From NCBI GenBank assembly GCA_020726505.1, contig JAHLEZ010000009.1:62001-126000 (forward strand): 64,000 bases of DNA, written 5' to 3'. This document shows, piece by piece, positions 36,590 through 47,728 of this stretch. Made by a program: the position numbers and the translations under genes. This DNA is from Leptodontidium sp. MPI-SDFR-AT-0119. Lineage: Eukaryota > Ascomycota > Leotiomycetes > Helotiales > Leptodontidiaceae. Below the pieces are notes generated by a model. That model saw nothing but the letters and a program-made list of their open reading frames with translations. It was not told the origin of the DNA and did not search any database. Every line of letters begins with the position of its first letter. The first letter of the stretch is position 1.

Positions 36590-38330
36590 CCGTCTCCTCC
36601 ATCTTCACCCGATACAGAAGCCTGCCACGGAAGTCAACCCTTTTAATACCGATGCACAATCCCCAGAAGTTAGTTGCCACTTCAGCCTTGCATCACTTGA
36701 GGATCCACAGCCATATGAAGCACTATCATATGTCTGGGGCGATAACGGGAGCCAAAAGAAGATCTTTATCGATGGAATCCCCTTTGCTATCACACCTACA
36801 CTACACGCCGCACTCGAAAATCTTCGGCTCGAATACGACGAGCGGATATTATGGATAGACGCTTTGTGCATCAACCAAGCCAATGAACATGAGCGCACCA
36901 ATCAAGTATCCTGTATGGGCCGGATATACAGACAGGCTGTAGTGGTAGTCGTGTGACTGGGTGAGAAATGTCTCAGCAATGATGTTGCCATGGACTTTCT
37001 CGAGCTTCATGGTGAAAGGGGAGATCTGCACTTTAATGCTACCATCGGCCCAAATATTCTCGTAAGAGGTATGAGCATGGAATCACAAGATTTGCGAAGG
37101 CACCTTACCCAGTTCTTCTATCAAGATTAGTGGAAAAGGCTGTGGACAGTTCAGGAATTTGTTCTTGCTTAAAATGTTGTTTTCTAGTGTGAAAGGCACA
37201 TAATGTCTCAACAGTTACTTTTAAAAAGCTACAGAAATATCGCACGACATAAAGACAACTGTTGTGCCAACTACTCGGTCCGTTTAGAAGCAAAGGACTC
37301 GGAGTCTAGACTGAGCATATATATAGGTTTGGGGCAGTTCTGGAACCTGCATCGAACTCGCATACTCAAGAGCAAACTGGGTTTCGTCCAATTTCTGTCG
37401 GTGTTTCGAAATCGGCGTTCCACTGATGCAAGGGACAAGATCTATGGGATACTAGGCATGGCGACAGATGAGGTCGAGAACTTTATTACGCCGGACTATA
37501 CTCGGACGACGGAGGATGTGTTTGAAGCTACGACCGTCTCATTGATAGAACGCACCAAAAGCCTGGATGTGTTCTCTCAATTGTTCTTGCGGAGCTTGCG
37601 AAATTCAGCCCTTCCGTCATATGCTGTGGATTGGACAATTCCTATATCAACCGGGGACTCCTATTCATTTATAAACCGGGTCTTCTTCCTACATCATTAT
37701 AATGCATCTTGTCATTCGACATCGAACGTCAGGACTCGAAACTCTACGTTGATAGTAAGAGGTATAGTTTTCGACAAAATCTCCCTGACCGCTCTACCAG
37801 GCATACCACGGGCAAAAGAACATCTTGAGAATTAGTGCCATACGGCAAATCTAGACACAAAGTATGAGAAGTCCTATTGTAACACGAATGCTACACAGGA
37901 GTGTGCGTTCTGGCAGACTCTGTGTGGAGGAATAATCTGGGATCGGGTTAAGTAAGATGGCAGGCCAGTTGACTTTGAAAAGGATCTTACCAAGTACTAA
38001 AGATGGCTTTCCTGGTTTACTGCCCAGGGACCCCAACGACGTACTTTGTTCACAAGCGATATACTGGAATTCAATGTGCCCTACAACTGCGCGACCCTGG
38101 ATCGAAGGTTTGTTGTCACAGAGAGGGGATACTTTGGCTTGGCTTTAGTAGAGGCCACTAAGGGCGATCTTGTTGCTATATTGGATGGCGGATCCGTCTC
38201 GTATATTCTAAGGCCTATACCACCTATGGACAACCATCTGTCGCCCGTATCTGATCTCTGTCAACGATATATGATCTTGGGCGACTTATATATTCATGGT
38301 GTTATGAATGGTGAAGCTTATAGACTATAA
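36590..38330 (+). pseudogene. HET-domain gene, inactivated by in-frame stops
   Basis: Starting near RLLHLHPIQKPATEVNPF the frame runs into a canonical HET domain: YEALSYVWGD, then DERILWIDALCINQANEHER and MGRIYRQAVVVVV. The W of the next VWLG motif is TGA (36954-36956), and further stops follow near 37130, 37170 and 37180. Beyond them the frame is clean from 37203 to 37835 (FVQFLSVFRNRRSTDARDKIYGILGMA, the second HET block). It ends with GYFGLALVEATKGDLVAILDGG and GDLYIHGVMNGEAYRL, the usual C-terminus. HET proteins trigger heterokaryon-incompatibility cell death. Most lesions are explained by G-to-A or C-to-T change, as expected from RIP. No ATG is in frame at the expected start. Confidence 0.85.
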
Positions 38331-38376
38331 GGGCATATTAAGGCAGGAGGTGACTAAGGGATTAGGAAAGTAGATA

Positions 38377-40218
38377 ACGTCTCCCCCCCCCCCTTTGGCC
38401 CACCCCCGCCTTTGGCCCACCTCGCTTAACTCACCGCTACTTATACCTCTCAACTTTAATAATTAAATATATCCTTATTCTTTAATCGATTTGTCTAAAA
38501 CTTAGAATGTGAATTGTTTCGATCATGAAGCCTCAATATACTAAGTATGATGTCATGTGTGCGCTTGAGGAGATTGCAAATGGCAAGTCAGTACGAAAGG
38601 CATCCCTTGAGTGGGATATTCCGAGGTCTACACTCCGTTACCGTAACACCACGACTTAACTACGTCAAGAGGCTACTAGTCACTTACAAAGATTACCTAC
38701 AGTCGTAGAGGAACGATTGACTAATTAGATTTTAAATCAAGAGGCTCTTAGTCATATAGTTACGCACGTATAAATTCGGGTTTTTAGAGAGAGGCTTCTA
38801 GCTCTTTAAGGGGACCACAAACCACTCGGAAAACACTGGATGACTCGATTTTTGGCTCGTAATCTTGTTCTTAAGACTAAGAGGCAGATATATATCGATT
38901 CCGTACGTGTTAATTACGCTCAGTCTAAAGTTATACGGCCTTAGTTCCAAAAGCTAGATATTCCGGCAATTAGAGCTATTTTAGCTAATCAACGATAGAA
39001 TATAGACGAAGCCGGTATTATAGAAGGTTATAATTTAAATAGATATGTTATAGGGAGTGTCGAAATACGTAAGTTTTAAGCAAAACAGTTAGGTTCACGT
39101 ACTTAGACGACAATTATTAAGTGTATCTCTACAACTAGAGTTTCGACACAACCACTAGTAATTTACAAGGGAAAGTCAGTGTAATAATAATAGTTTCTAT
39201 CTTAATTAAAGATATTTAATAATTAGCACTTCACAGCCACCGAAAATAAGTGGACTACTAATGCTACGGCTTTAGAGTGGCTAGAAAAGGTGTTTATCCC
39301 TTAGGCGCAACTACGTGATTATTTAATAAGACTCCTCATCTTAGACGGCTATAGGAGCCACGAGACTATAGAATTCCTTTGGAAGTGCCTCGAGTATAAT
39401 ATTTACCTCTTATTCTTACTTGCACATACGTCACACGTCTTATAACCTCTCGATTTGACGATTTTCTCCGCACTTAAGCGTGCTTATTAGAAAGAGTTAC
39501 AAAGATTAAGTTCTCTAATCGATTCTACACTAACTAGCAAGCGTAACTTTCTTATTTACTATTAGAAGGCACGTCAAGAAAGTGTTACACCTTCTAATAT
39601 TAAATCGGGGTGGAGAACTACGGGTTTATAGCCGGTATCTGTTGCTAAGCCACTAATGAGCCCTTTACTATTAGAAAACAGTAATAAATCGACAGATCTA
39701 ACGCTCCTAAAGCCTCAAGATATACTAATACTACCTTCAAAGGTTTCTAATACTTTAATTAAGTTATAGACTCTAAAGGCGCAGAAAAATCTATACTTAT
39801 AGATTCGCACTCTAATAAGCGGGTCACATAACTAACTTCCGACATAACGTTTGTTTTTTAGGAAGGTTATAAAAGGGATTAATAAGAAGGAGTACGAATT
39901 AGGGAAGGCAAATATAAAGATTAAAGAGCTAAAAGAGAGATTAGAGCACTTAAGGCTAAAGAAAAAGAGGAAGGTTCAGACTAGTCTAAATTCTAAGTTT
40001 GTGACAATCCGTGCTATTAAAGAGGCTCAAATTATAGTTAGGGAGCGCTAAATTAAACCTAAAGAATCAGAATTAAGAGGAGAATTAGACTCTATAATAT
40101 CTTGTATAGAAGTTGAAGTAGAATAGAGTTATTAAGTCTTGAATAGGAAGTGTTAGAATTAAGCGAGGTGGGCCAAAGGCGGGGGTGGGCCAAAGGGGGG
40201 GGGGGGGGGGTGAGACGT
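38377..40218 (+). mobile_element. Fot1/pogo-type DNA transposon, 1842 bp, complete but RIP-mutated
   Basis: Inverted ends begin ACGTCTC followed by a C run and two copies of a TTTGGCCCACC motif; the right end is the inverse with a G run. Together they make terminal repeats of about 55-60 bp. TA occurs at both junctions (38375-38376 and 40219-40220). The length matches Fot1-family elements. Inside is one transposase frame (next entry). The C/G homopolymers in the ends differ in length between copies (about 12 versus 16-17), a sign of slippage. It sits between the HET pseudogene and the GRDP pseudogene. Confidence 0.9.
38525..40051 (+). pseudogene. Fot1/pogo transposase, single frame with RIP stops (508 codons)
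   Basis: ATG at 38525 and the stop at 40049-40051 share one frame, so the gene has suffered substitutions only. The N-terminus YDVMCALEEIANGKSVRKAS is the psq-type helix-turn-helix. The CENP-B-like second helix region follows (KHWMTRFLARN). The DDE_1 domain starts at NIDEAGIIEGYNLNRYVIG, carrying the first catalytic Asp; the expected later block with LFLLAHTSH-like sequence is visible around 39420. A coiled, basic C-terminus (ELKERLEHLRLKKKRKVQT) ends it. Stops are TAA or TAG throughout and fall mostly where Q or W is expected. Confidence 0.85.
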
Positions 40219-40725
40219 TATCTGTCTTGCGTAGCTTTGATACAGAAAAACTGCGTGCTACCAAGATTTACTTCGAGGACAAACGACCGTGTTTACGACC
40301 TTTCATCCTTCTAATCTATCGATGTTTCCTGCATCAGAGAACATTTCATCGTATCTTGCAAGTGTTGCAAGCCTTCTGAAATTGTTGTTTATATCATCCT
40401 CAACTCATATAACGACTTCCCTGGGGGATGGGGGATAAATTACTTCATGGCATAAGCCCGTCACTCACTTATTCCGGGCCAGAGTTAAACTCTACGTAAG
40501 TGTGCTTTCAGAAATGAGATCGTCTTTGTGAGTTCCCTTCAGCTTCAGCCAATTGAATCAGTGGATAAAGTTAGGCGTGCTGGCGAGGATAGTGCGTAAT
40601 CGCCCCACTTTTGAACCTCACAAACTCACACGCTATGAAGTACTCCAGGCATGTATCTCCCTGCCCTCTGCAAGGACGAACTTCTCGTCGTTCGTAACTT
40701 GTGTTAAGAGAGAGGTTTAAGATTA

Positions 40726-42098
40726 ATGCTCATGACAATGGACGATGCTCCTCCAAAGTTCAGTCCAACCTGGATTACTCCGTCTACAAGGGAGCAGGAG
40801 CCTTACAGCAAGGCGTGCTGTGCCGACCACCTCCAGCTTCTTAACTGCTTTATTGCATTACAAGAAAAAGTATACAAATGCGGTGCTCTTCATAGGAGAT
40901 ATCTAGGTGCGATCTAGCAATTTTTTATCAAGCTCGCAACAGTTCGCTTTACTCGATGGTTCGTTTTGGGGGACATCGAACACTTCCTACCCCCTCTAGG
41001 TAGGCCTATTCATCTTTTGCTCATCTAGAATAGGAGATTAACGGCTTAGATGTGCTGATGTGTGGCAATCTTTCATACTGAATCCAGCGACCTATGCTAG
41101 ATTCTCTATGGCCGTTCGCACTGACCGGGCTAGATTCCAGGGTTTACCGTAGCCCGTTGTAGTACGTACCAAAATGTTCCTTCCCAGAGTGGTTTCGTTG
41201 TTTCTTACTAGATATATAGCACGAGGCTTTTCGCCCTGAGTCAGGTACCTTCGAGCTGTCACCTATTGACATCGAACACAACCTCGCCCTCGGGCTTCAC
41301 ATCGATCTCCTGGACCTTCTGCGTAATATTGGTGACCTTTTCGCAGAGCTCGAAGACGTGATATCCAGCAAATTCGACACAAAAGACAATGATTTCTAGC
41401 TCCAAATCTTGATTCAAGGATTCCAAAGTCTAGCGGCTAGTCAATTTTCCTACCCCGATTGCGATATCAGCTTGGATCTTGTCGCTGCTATAAATCGTCA
41501 GACACTGTTCGCCAAGAAAATGTTCGAATTTGGCTGGTTACAGAGCCCCAATATCCACTCAACACTGAAGCATGCTATTCGGCGGTACAGCAACTTCTTT
41601 TCTCTGATTGTGCAGTTTTCTGAGCCAGGTGTCCCGGCCACGGATGTTGATCTTATCTAACACACGCACCAACTATCGCCTGGATCATATGCCGACTTCT
41701 CTAGAGCAAGAACTCAGGGCAGGCTCATCAACCACAGTGACACAATAAGCAAACAGAAACTCCACACTGCCGCTCAAAAAACCAAGACTCTGTTCTTCGA
41801 TAACTTTGGCGGGGAGCTCTACTGTTGCCATAGTTGGATATGTGAGGCCGTTCGCGTCACATGTTGGAACAAATCCACTGAGGAAATTATAACTGCAACG
41901 GTGATGCTTACTGAGAAGGAGAGACAACGGAGGAAGCAACTAGGTCTACCAGGAGCGATGGCTTTAGCTGAATGCCAATGCCACGTAAGAGGTAGCAAGT
42001 TCGACCGTAGTGACCCGACTTCGTACTCAGACCGTTCAGTAGATTGCGGCTCTGGCTGCAGTTCTGGCTGTTCAGGGGGCTGTGAGGCAGAGCAATGA
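40726..42098 (+). pseudogene. DUF1399/GRDP-like (glycine-rich-domain) protein, inactivated
   Basis: Pieces in order resemble fungal DUF1399 proteins. First CADHLQLLNCFIALQEKV and VRFTRWF, then a shattered PPLDVLMVWHAFMLNP-like part near 41000-41100. Next come IDIEHNLALGLHIDLLDLL, GVPATDVDLI*HTHQLSP and DNFGGELYCCHSWICEAVR. The end is cysteine/glycine/serine-rich: CGSGCSSGCSGGCEAEQ. The stop in DLI*HTHQ replaces the invariant W (TGG to TAA, two G-to-A changes), and another TAG lies near 41397. Small deletions break the frame around 41040-41070. Family function is uncertain (plant GRDPs affect stress responses). The gene is dead. Confidence 0.75.
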
Positions 42099-42320
42099 AG
42101 AGTTATCTCAGTGTACGGGTGTATTGGTGGCGCTTTCGGGGTTTCCTGACCACAATTTTAGAAATAGAAAAAGATATCTTGGAAGTCAAGTTAGATTTGC
42201 TAAAGTTTATTCAATTTTAGTAGGGTGCGCACTAAAAGACGGTGTACGGAATTAAATTCGCCGAAACGACGCTAATTACACAACTAACAGTAACGGCAGC
42301 TTAGGGGATACAATCTGTTA

Positions 42321-43303
42321 AGTCCCCACCTCACTATTCCGCGCACCTTTTTACCGCAAAAACAGCGATTTTCGACCCTCTCTAATTATATTAAAAATTA
42401 ATAAATTTTTATAAAACTTTAAATCTGGAATATTAATATATATATAATTAAGAATACAAATTATAAATTGGTTTAAATACATAATATTATATACTAAGTG
42501 TTTGAAACTTGATTTTTCGCTTACTATACAAATTTGGTGTGAAATTTATTTTTCTTATTTTTCAATTATTTTTGTAGGTTATTATTAGAAATACTTAAAG
42601 TTAAGAATTATATAAGATTATATAAGATCTCTTAAGTGCATCCTATTTTTAGGTTATTTTGTTAGTCCACAGGTCCCTACATAACTATACTTCAGTCTAG
42701 AAAAGGGGGTGCGGATCAAAGTTAGGGGTCAGAGCTTAGCCGGACTAGTTTCGGTGGAGATTCGGTGGGGTTTCGTAGTATATAATCTGGCTCTCCTTGC
42801 GCTCTCTTAGAATATACACAGATTTTGAACTATATATTTATTACCCTGTCGCTATACTCGCATTAGAATATATTCACACATGCGGCGTGGTACATAAACC
42901 GGTACTGCACCGACATATTTGCTTTAGTAGTCCTTTTTCAATTAAGTAAAATATAAAACACCATATAAATTACTTAAATACTTAATAACTACTAATAGTA
43001 ATATATTAAAACTTAGGGCATCATAATTTAAATAAATATTCTACTTATCGTTTTAGTTTTAAGTGTTTTTATTTATTAGTTAAAAAGAGATTTTTCGTAT
43101 TTTTATATATAAAACATTGAATTTAATATTATAAAATATTAAGTAATTTATAACATCTCTTCTTTTAATATATTTATAAATAAAGTATAATAAGCTTATT
43201 ATAAAAGTTTTATAAAATTCTATTAATTTTTGATATAATTAGAGAGGGTCGAAAATCGCTGTTTTTGCGGTAAAAAGGTGCGCGGAATAGTGGGGTAGGG
43301 ACT
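42321..43303. mobile_element. MITE-like element, 983 bp, with about 100-bp terminal inverted repeats
   Basis: The left end (AGTCCCCACCTCACTATTCC...) and the right end are inverted repeats for about 100 bp, extending through the shared ACAGCGATTTTCGACCCTCTC block into AT-rich sequence. TA flanks both ends (42319-42320 and 43304-43305), so the target duplication fits the Tc1/mariner superfamily. The interior is AT-rich with no transposase trace. It is a non-autonomous element; the mobilising partner would share the AGTCCC end. Confidence 0.88.
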
Positions 43304-43539
43304 TAGCGTGTGACAATTGACATGTGACCATTGAGTCACATGATTGAGTCATCGCATAAGGCAGTGGCATTTCTACCTAATTGTAGTGTTGGAGCCTACT
43401 GCTACCTGTCGTTCAGATGCTCTATATAAGCATCAATAGCTGTAGTCTCAATACGATAACTCAAACCAAATTCATGAATCGTTCTATATGCCCCAAGCGC
43501 GCCAAGCCAGCTTACCCAACCTGAATTGCTAACACAATC

Positions 43540-45180
43540 AGTCGCTTGGCCGGAACTCGTGAAATTGTTCCGTGAAACCTCTCTGCGTGGATCAGCATGT
43601 CTGTTCTGGTCTTGAGATGCACACCACAGTCCATGCAATCAATAAACTGCCCAGCGTGCATTTTGCTTACGTTCTTCCTCACAAAGTGTCGACTCAGGGA
43701 ACCCGGCGTTGAATATTCGGCGACCCTCTCGCGCATTGTTAGGTGCGGATTTCCAAGACAGCAAAAACATACTTTGGGCCTCTTGTCGGTCTTGATGGAA
43801 GACTCAGCGGCTTGCACGGGGGAACCGACAACCGTGCCGGGAAGACCACGCTGAACATGGCGAGACGGTGCCCCCTCTTCTACGCCGCAGTACAACGTGA
43901 CCGCGTTAATAGCCGTGATTCTCCGTTGCAGTTCCTATTCTAGTGACTTCCCAGGTAAGGTAAGGATCGCGTCTATCAAGCCAAGCTACTTTGGCGATAT
44001 ATTTGCCCGGACCAAGGCGTCTCGCGTGTCCTCATCGACTACCATGCCTAAAAGCTGCCGTTCGCTATCCTTCACCGGCTGCTCTGACTTGTACCGTTCC
44101 TTAATATCCTTGAGGAGTAATCTCCGCTTCCGCTACTTCTCATTATATAGTCGCTTAATGGCCTTCTAGAGCCTGTCATCTTTCCGGCTTATAACAGGAG
44201 CGTTAGACAGGTCGTTGACTCGTTTATACAACTTCAAGATATATAAAAAGTCGTTCACAAACGCAGTTTGTTCCGGTATTAGCTTCCGCGGGCGGCGGGG
44301 GTCGATCGAGCGGCTCGTGGAGCATGCGAACCGCATTAGGTCCTTTTGAGTGTCTAGCCTTCGATACACGCCCTAAAGGTTAACGTTGATGTCATTAAGG
44401 TAGTGCTTCAAGGACGTGCCGATACTTGCATATTATAGGATTTTATTCTATAGGGAATCGCTAACATCCGCTAGTTAGAAGACCTTAAGTTAGTATAGTG
44501 CCGGAGTAATAGAGAATCGGGCACTTACGACTTTCATTTAGCCCTTTAGCGGAACCATCTCGGAGGTTATAAGGCTTTAACACTTAATCAAAGCTGGTGA
44601 TCTCGCCCCCTACCTTCATCCGGTACCGTACCGACCTAGATAAGAGCTACAGCTCGCGAGCAATACGAACGCCTTGTGCTTCACGAACCGCCTTACAGCA
44701 GATGAACTCGTCGTTCATCTCGTCTCGTAGCGGCAGTGGCTACTCATTAAGTCCCTTGAGGACTTTGAGGCTATATAACCTTTCCGGACAATTAACACTC
44801 GGAGACTTAAATACACGAGCCTTAAATAACATGCCGAGGAGGAAGACGTGCGGGCTAAGTATAAGGGTTAGATCGTAGATAATCTCGGGAATTTTGAATT
44901 CGTTCCTGGCAAGGGTTAACAAAATAAATCAGTGTAACTAGAGGCGAAAGAAGGGAACATACATATCTTTAGAGCCGAGATATCGTTTCGTGAATTTGGG
45001 CGTCAGTTTAACAAAAAGACGAGGACGACCACCTCCGTCGGGATCTCGAATCAAGGTCAACTTCAGGTGTCGATACCGGAGCTCAGTCGAGATACTGGAA
45101 CTATTATAAAAGTTGATGGGATCTACGCAGCCAGATTGGCAGCCGTTGCTCTCGAAGCAACTAAGGCATTGTCAGAAGGG
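43540..45180 (-). pseudogene. FluG-domain/DUF3435 protein (tyrosine-recombinase-like) relic with C-terminal C2H2 fingers
   Basis: Minus-strand reading gives a decayed DUF3435/FluG protein. An exon with ELRYRHLKLTLIRDPDGGG and KLTPKFTKRYLGSKDM (about 45090-44960) is followed by an intron with a GTATGT donor and CCAG acceptor. Then come IPEIIYDLTLILSPHVFLLG, YSLKVLKGLNE*PLPLRDEM, a stretch matching SDSL..SIGTSLKHYLN, and VYRRLDTQKDLMRFA. The C-terminus is better kept: CFCCLGNPHLTMRERVAEY, LSRHFVRKNV and CMDCGVHLKTRTDMLIHAERFHG, two zinc fingers. DUF3435 proteins include the captain recombinases of Starship elements; this one has the C2H2-tailed form. Stops are TAA/TAG/TGA in positions explicable by C-to-T or G-to-A change. 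The N-terminal third is missing or unreadable. Confidence 0.75.
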
Positions 45181-46334
45181 ATTCGTCTATTCAAACAAGG
45201 AATTCAGAGGCGATGGTGAAAGGTGAAGAAATCTCGCTCGAATCGGCTTAATAGGGCATAATGGATTCTAATTTTCTAAGTCTCGTTAGATCCGCAATAA
45301 CTACCAGCTTCAAGTCAGCATGGGCGATTCATATCTAAACAGAAGGTCCTCACCCATTTATACTGCAACAAGTCCTCCCCTGCATAGGCAAACACGGTTT
45401 GTTGCCATGTTGACGCCCGCACTCTCCTCCTGCACCTGGGAGTAATGAAATCGAGAACATGATACCAGGCTGCGGCTCGGGTACGTGAATGGTATGGGAA
45501 CTCGCGAGAATCTCTGCTTGAGGAAAGTACTTCGTTTGACTTGGTTGGAATAAGGAACGCTGGGATTGACGTGGAAGGATGGGAAAAGAAAAATTCAAGA
45601 TCTTGCATTACTAATTGGGCAGAAACCAAAAGTGCAGAAAAGAAGGAACCTCGAGGAAAGCCCATGAAAATCTGGGGCTGTTGAGCTGCGGCTGCAGTGC
45701 ATCAACCATCCCGCAATAGGCACTCTCATGACACGGCAAGCTAGGACTCAATATTTGAAAAAGCCACAAGGCTGGACATGATGCTGAAAATAATCTACGA
45801 TTCTACTGGCTGTAGTGATATAGGTTGAAGCCATGATGATTTAGAAGCCTTATATCGACGATAAGAACAAGGCCCTTTTTTTGCAGCCCTCCCGCTAGAG
45901 AAATATAATGCTTGAGGCACGAAACCTGTTGCCTCGCCAAAGCATATTATTAACCTTACGATTTCCCTCGTAACTTTTATTATTGGCTGCGAAGGAAATA
46001 TGATCAGATCATTCTAAGATGCAACCTCACTTCTCGCATCAAAATGATACAGCTGGACCACCAATTCAAGCATTTGATCGTGAAGTGTTAGAGGTTGACA
46101 TATGGGGGACGAATATCGCCGCCAGCCCTACGCGACAACCGGACGGTTTTAAGTCATAGTGAAGGATACTTCCAACTGACGTCAAAGCTTTGCTAAAATA
46201 TAAATCGATAATTCAAATCAATGTATTCAAATATTAGAGATGCACGGAACGCTGTGGACAAAAGGTCCACGGAGGTGGCAGTCGGCTACGCAACACCACC
46301 GCCACTTCATCAAGATCAGCATCGGAATTGTCCC
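45181..46334. other. Intergenic; one doubtful minus-strand frame
   Basis: A minus-strand 116-codon frame at 45315-45665 has mixed composition and no motif. The rest is non-coding and becomes the 3' flank of the coiled-coil gene. No repeat recognised. Confidence 0.35.
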
Positions 46335-47728
46335 CTACCTCCGCCGAAACTCATTACTCCGCAGAATATCTGAAGTAAGTGGCACCCATAGACCAGGCTG
46401 CCCATGATGTTCTATCATCGCTGGCCGTCTCTCCGGATGACGCAAAGGATGCCCGCCATTATGAGCGTTGGAAAAATATGAAGGATGGCTATGTCGGTGA
46501 TGCTGGAGGCCTTGATGGTGAGTGTTGACATGACCATGATGATGAATTCCGAGTGCTTGGTTATCTTCATCCCCGTAATATGATTCAACAGTGAATGCAT
46601 CGTCATCAGACGACTCTTCGTCTTGGTCTTGGTCCTGATCCTGGTCCTGATCCTGGGCTTGTTCTTGGATAACGTTCTGGATCATGATCGGTGAGTGACT
46701 GCGAGCGCGGTGAGAGTAGCCTTGGTGTTGGGCGTTTGACGAGCATTGACAGGTTGAATTCGTGCTCTGGTGACAGTACGGGCAGGCCCCTGACAGTTGC
46801 GCCATGGTATTGAAGTTTGATAACTGCAACCCATGGTGACTTGTCCTCGGCGTAACAACGCGCTGGATATGGCCCATGACATCTGCAATCCGACCCATTT
46901 CATGTATCGGATCCTCTTGCAATTTGTGATCGACAAGTCTTTCAACCTGATTATCCCGATGTTTGTCAATTTCCTCATGTCTGTCCCTGACTTTATCCTG
47001 ATGCTTCTGCTCGTCGTCCAGCTTCTTCTGAAGTGCGTCGGCTATGTTCTGAACATTTTTCACAGCCGCTTTTGTCTCCTTCTCCCATTTCGCCTTGGCG
47101 TCTTTCTTCTCCTGGTCTTCTTTTGCCCTGTCCGCCTTTTTCTTAGCTTCGTCCTTGACCTTTTTATCCAGACGATACTTCAGGTCAGCAAAGGTATGCG
47201 CAATGCCATCACGTGCCACTTCCCACTTGTTCCTCAGATCGTGGAAATGAGGATCGATGAGACCCTTGTGCTTGTGTGGATCCCAAGATGGGAACAGTAG
47301 CGAATGATGCGAGGAAGAGTAGTAAGAGTGGTCACGATGATCGTGCGGATGATGTGTAGGGGGGTAGGCGATTTCTGAAAGGGCTTGGAGTATCTCATCC
47401 ACTTCACGGACATATCCTGAGAACTCCATCCGGGCAATGTCTGAATGCTTGTTAGTAATTTGGAACTTCAGACATATTTGTAAAACCAATATATCAACAT
47501 ACCATCTCCATTATCCGAATCTGCTCCAGGTAGCCCCGGCTGATATCTATCTTGGACGAATAACGACCCATTGGATAATGCTAAGTCCAAATTATCGAGC
47601 TGAGCGTGGTATGATCCAACATGTCGGTTCCTCTTGATTTCCGAACACAGAAAGGAGGCCTGCTTGAGATCTGTTTGAATTTGATCAACAAGGTAATTGA
47701 AAGGACTCGTGACGGATGGAGGAGGCAT
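46335..47728 (-). CDS. Histidine-rich coiled-coil protein with a zinc-ribbon-like motif (443 aa)
   Basis: Two exons, 47503..47728 and 46335..47440, are joined by a 62-nt intron with GTATGT donor and a perfect ACTAAC branch site (1332 nt, in phase). The N-terminal 110 residues resemble a fungal N-terminal helical domain (NYLVDQIQTDLKQASFLCSE). A His/Ser/Tyr-rich segment and a long charged coiled coil follow (KKVKDEAKKKADRAKEDQEK, about residues 180-260). Next are a four-cysteine motif (CPYCHQSTNSTCQC), a QD-repeat and an acidic block. The C-terminus is histidine-rich (HHHGHVNTHHQGLQHHRHSH). Histidine tracts suggest metal binding. It is the only evidently intact gene between 36 and 54 kb. Family not recognised. 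Confidence 0.83.

Noticed and set aside
46833..47300. Plus-strand 155-codon frame with hydrophobic content
   Set aside because: Antisense shadow of the coiled-coil gene; its leucines mirror the charged Lys/Glu codons on the minus strand.
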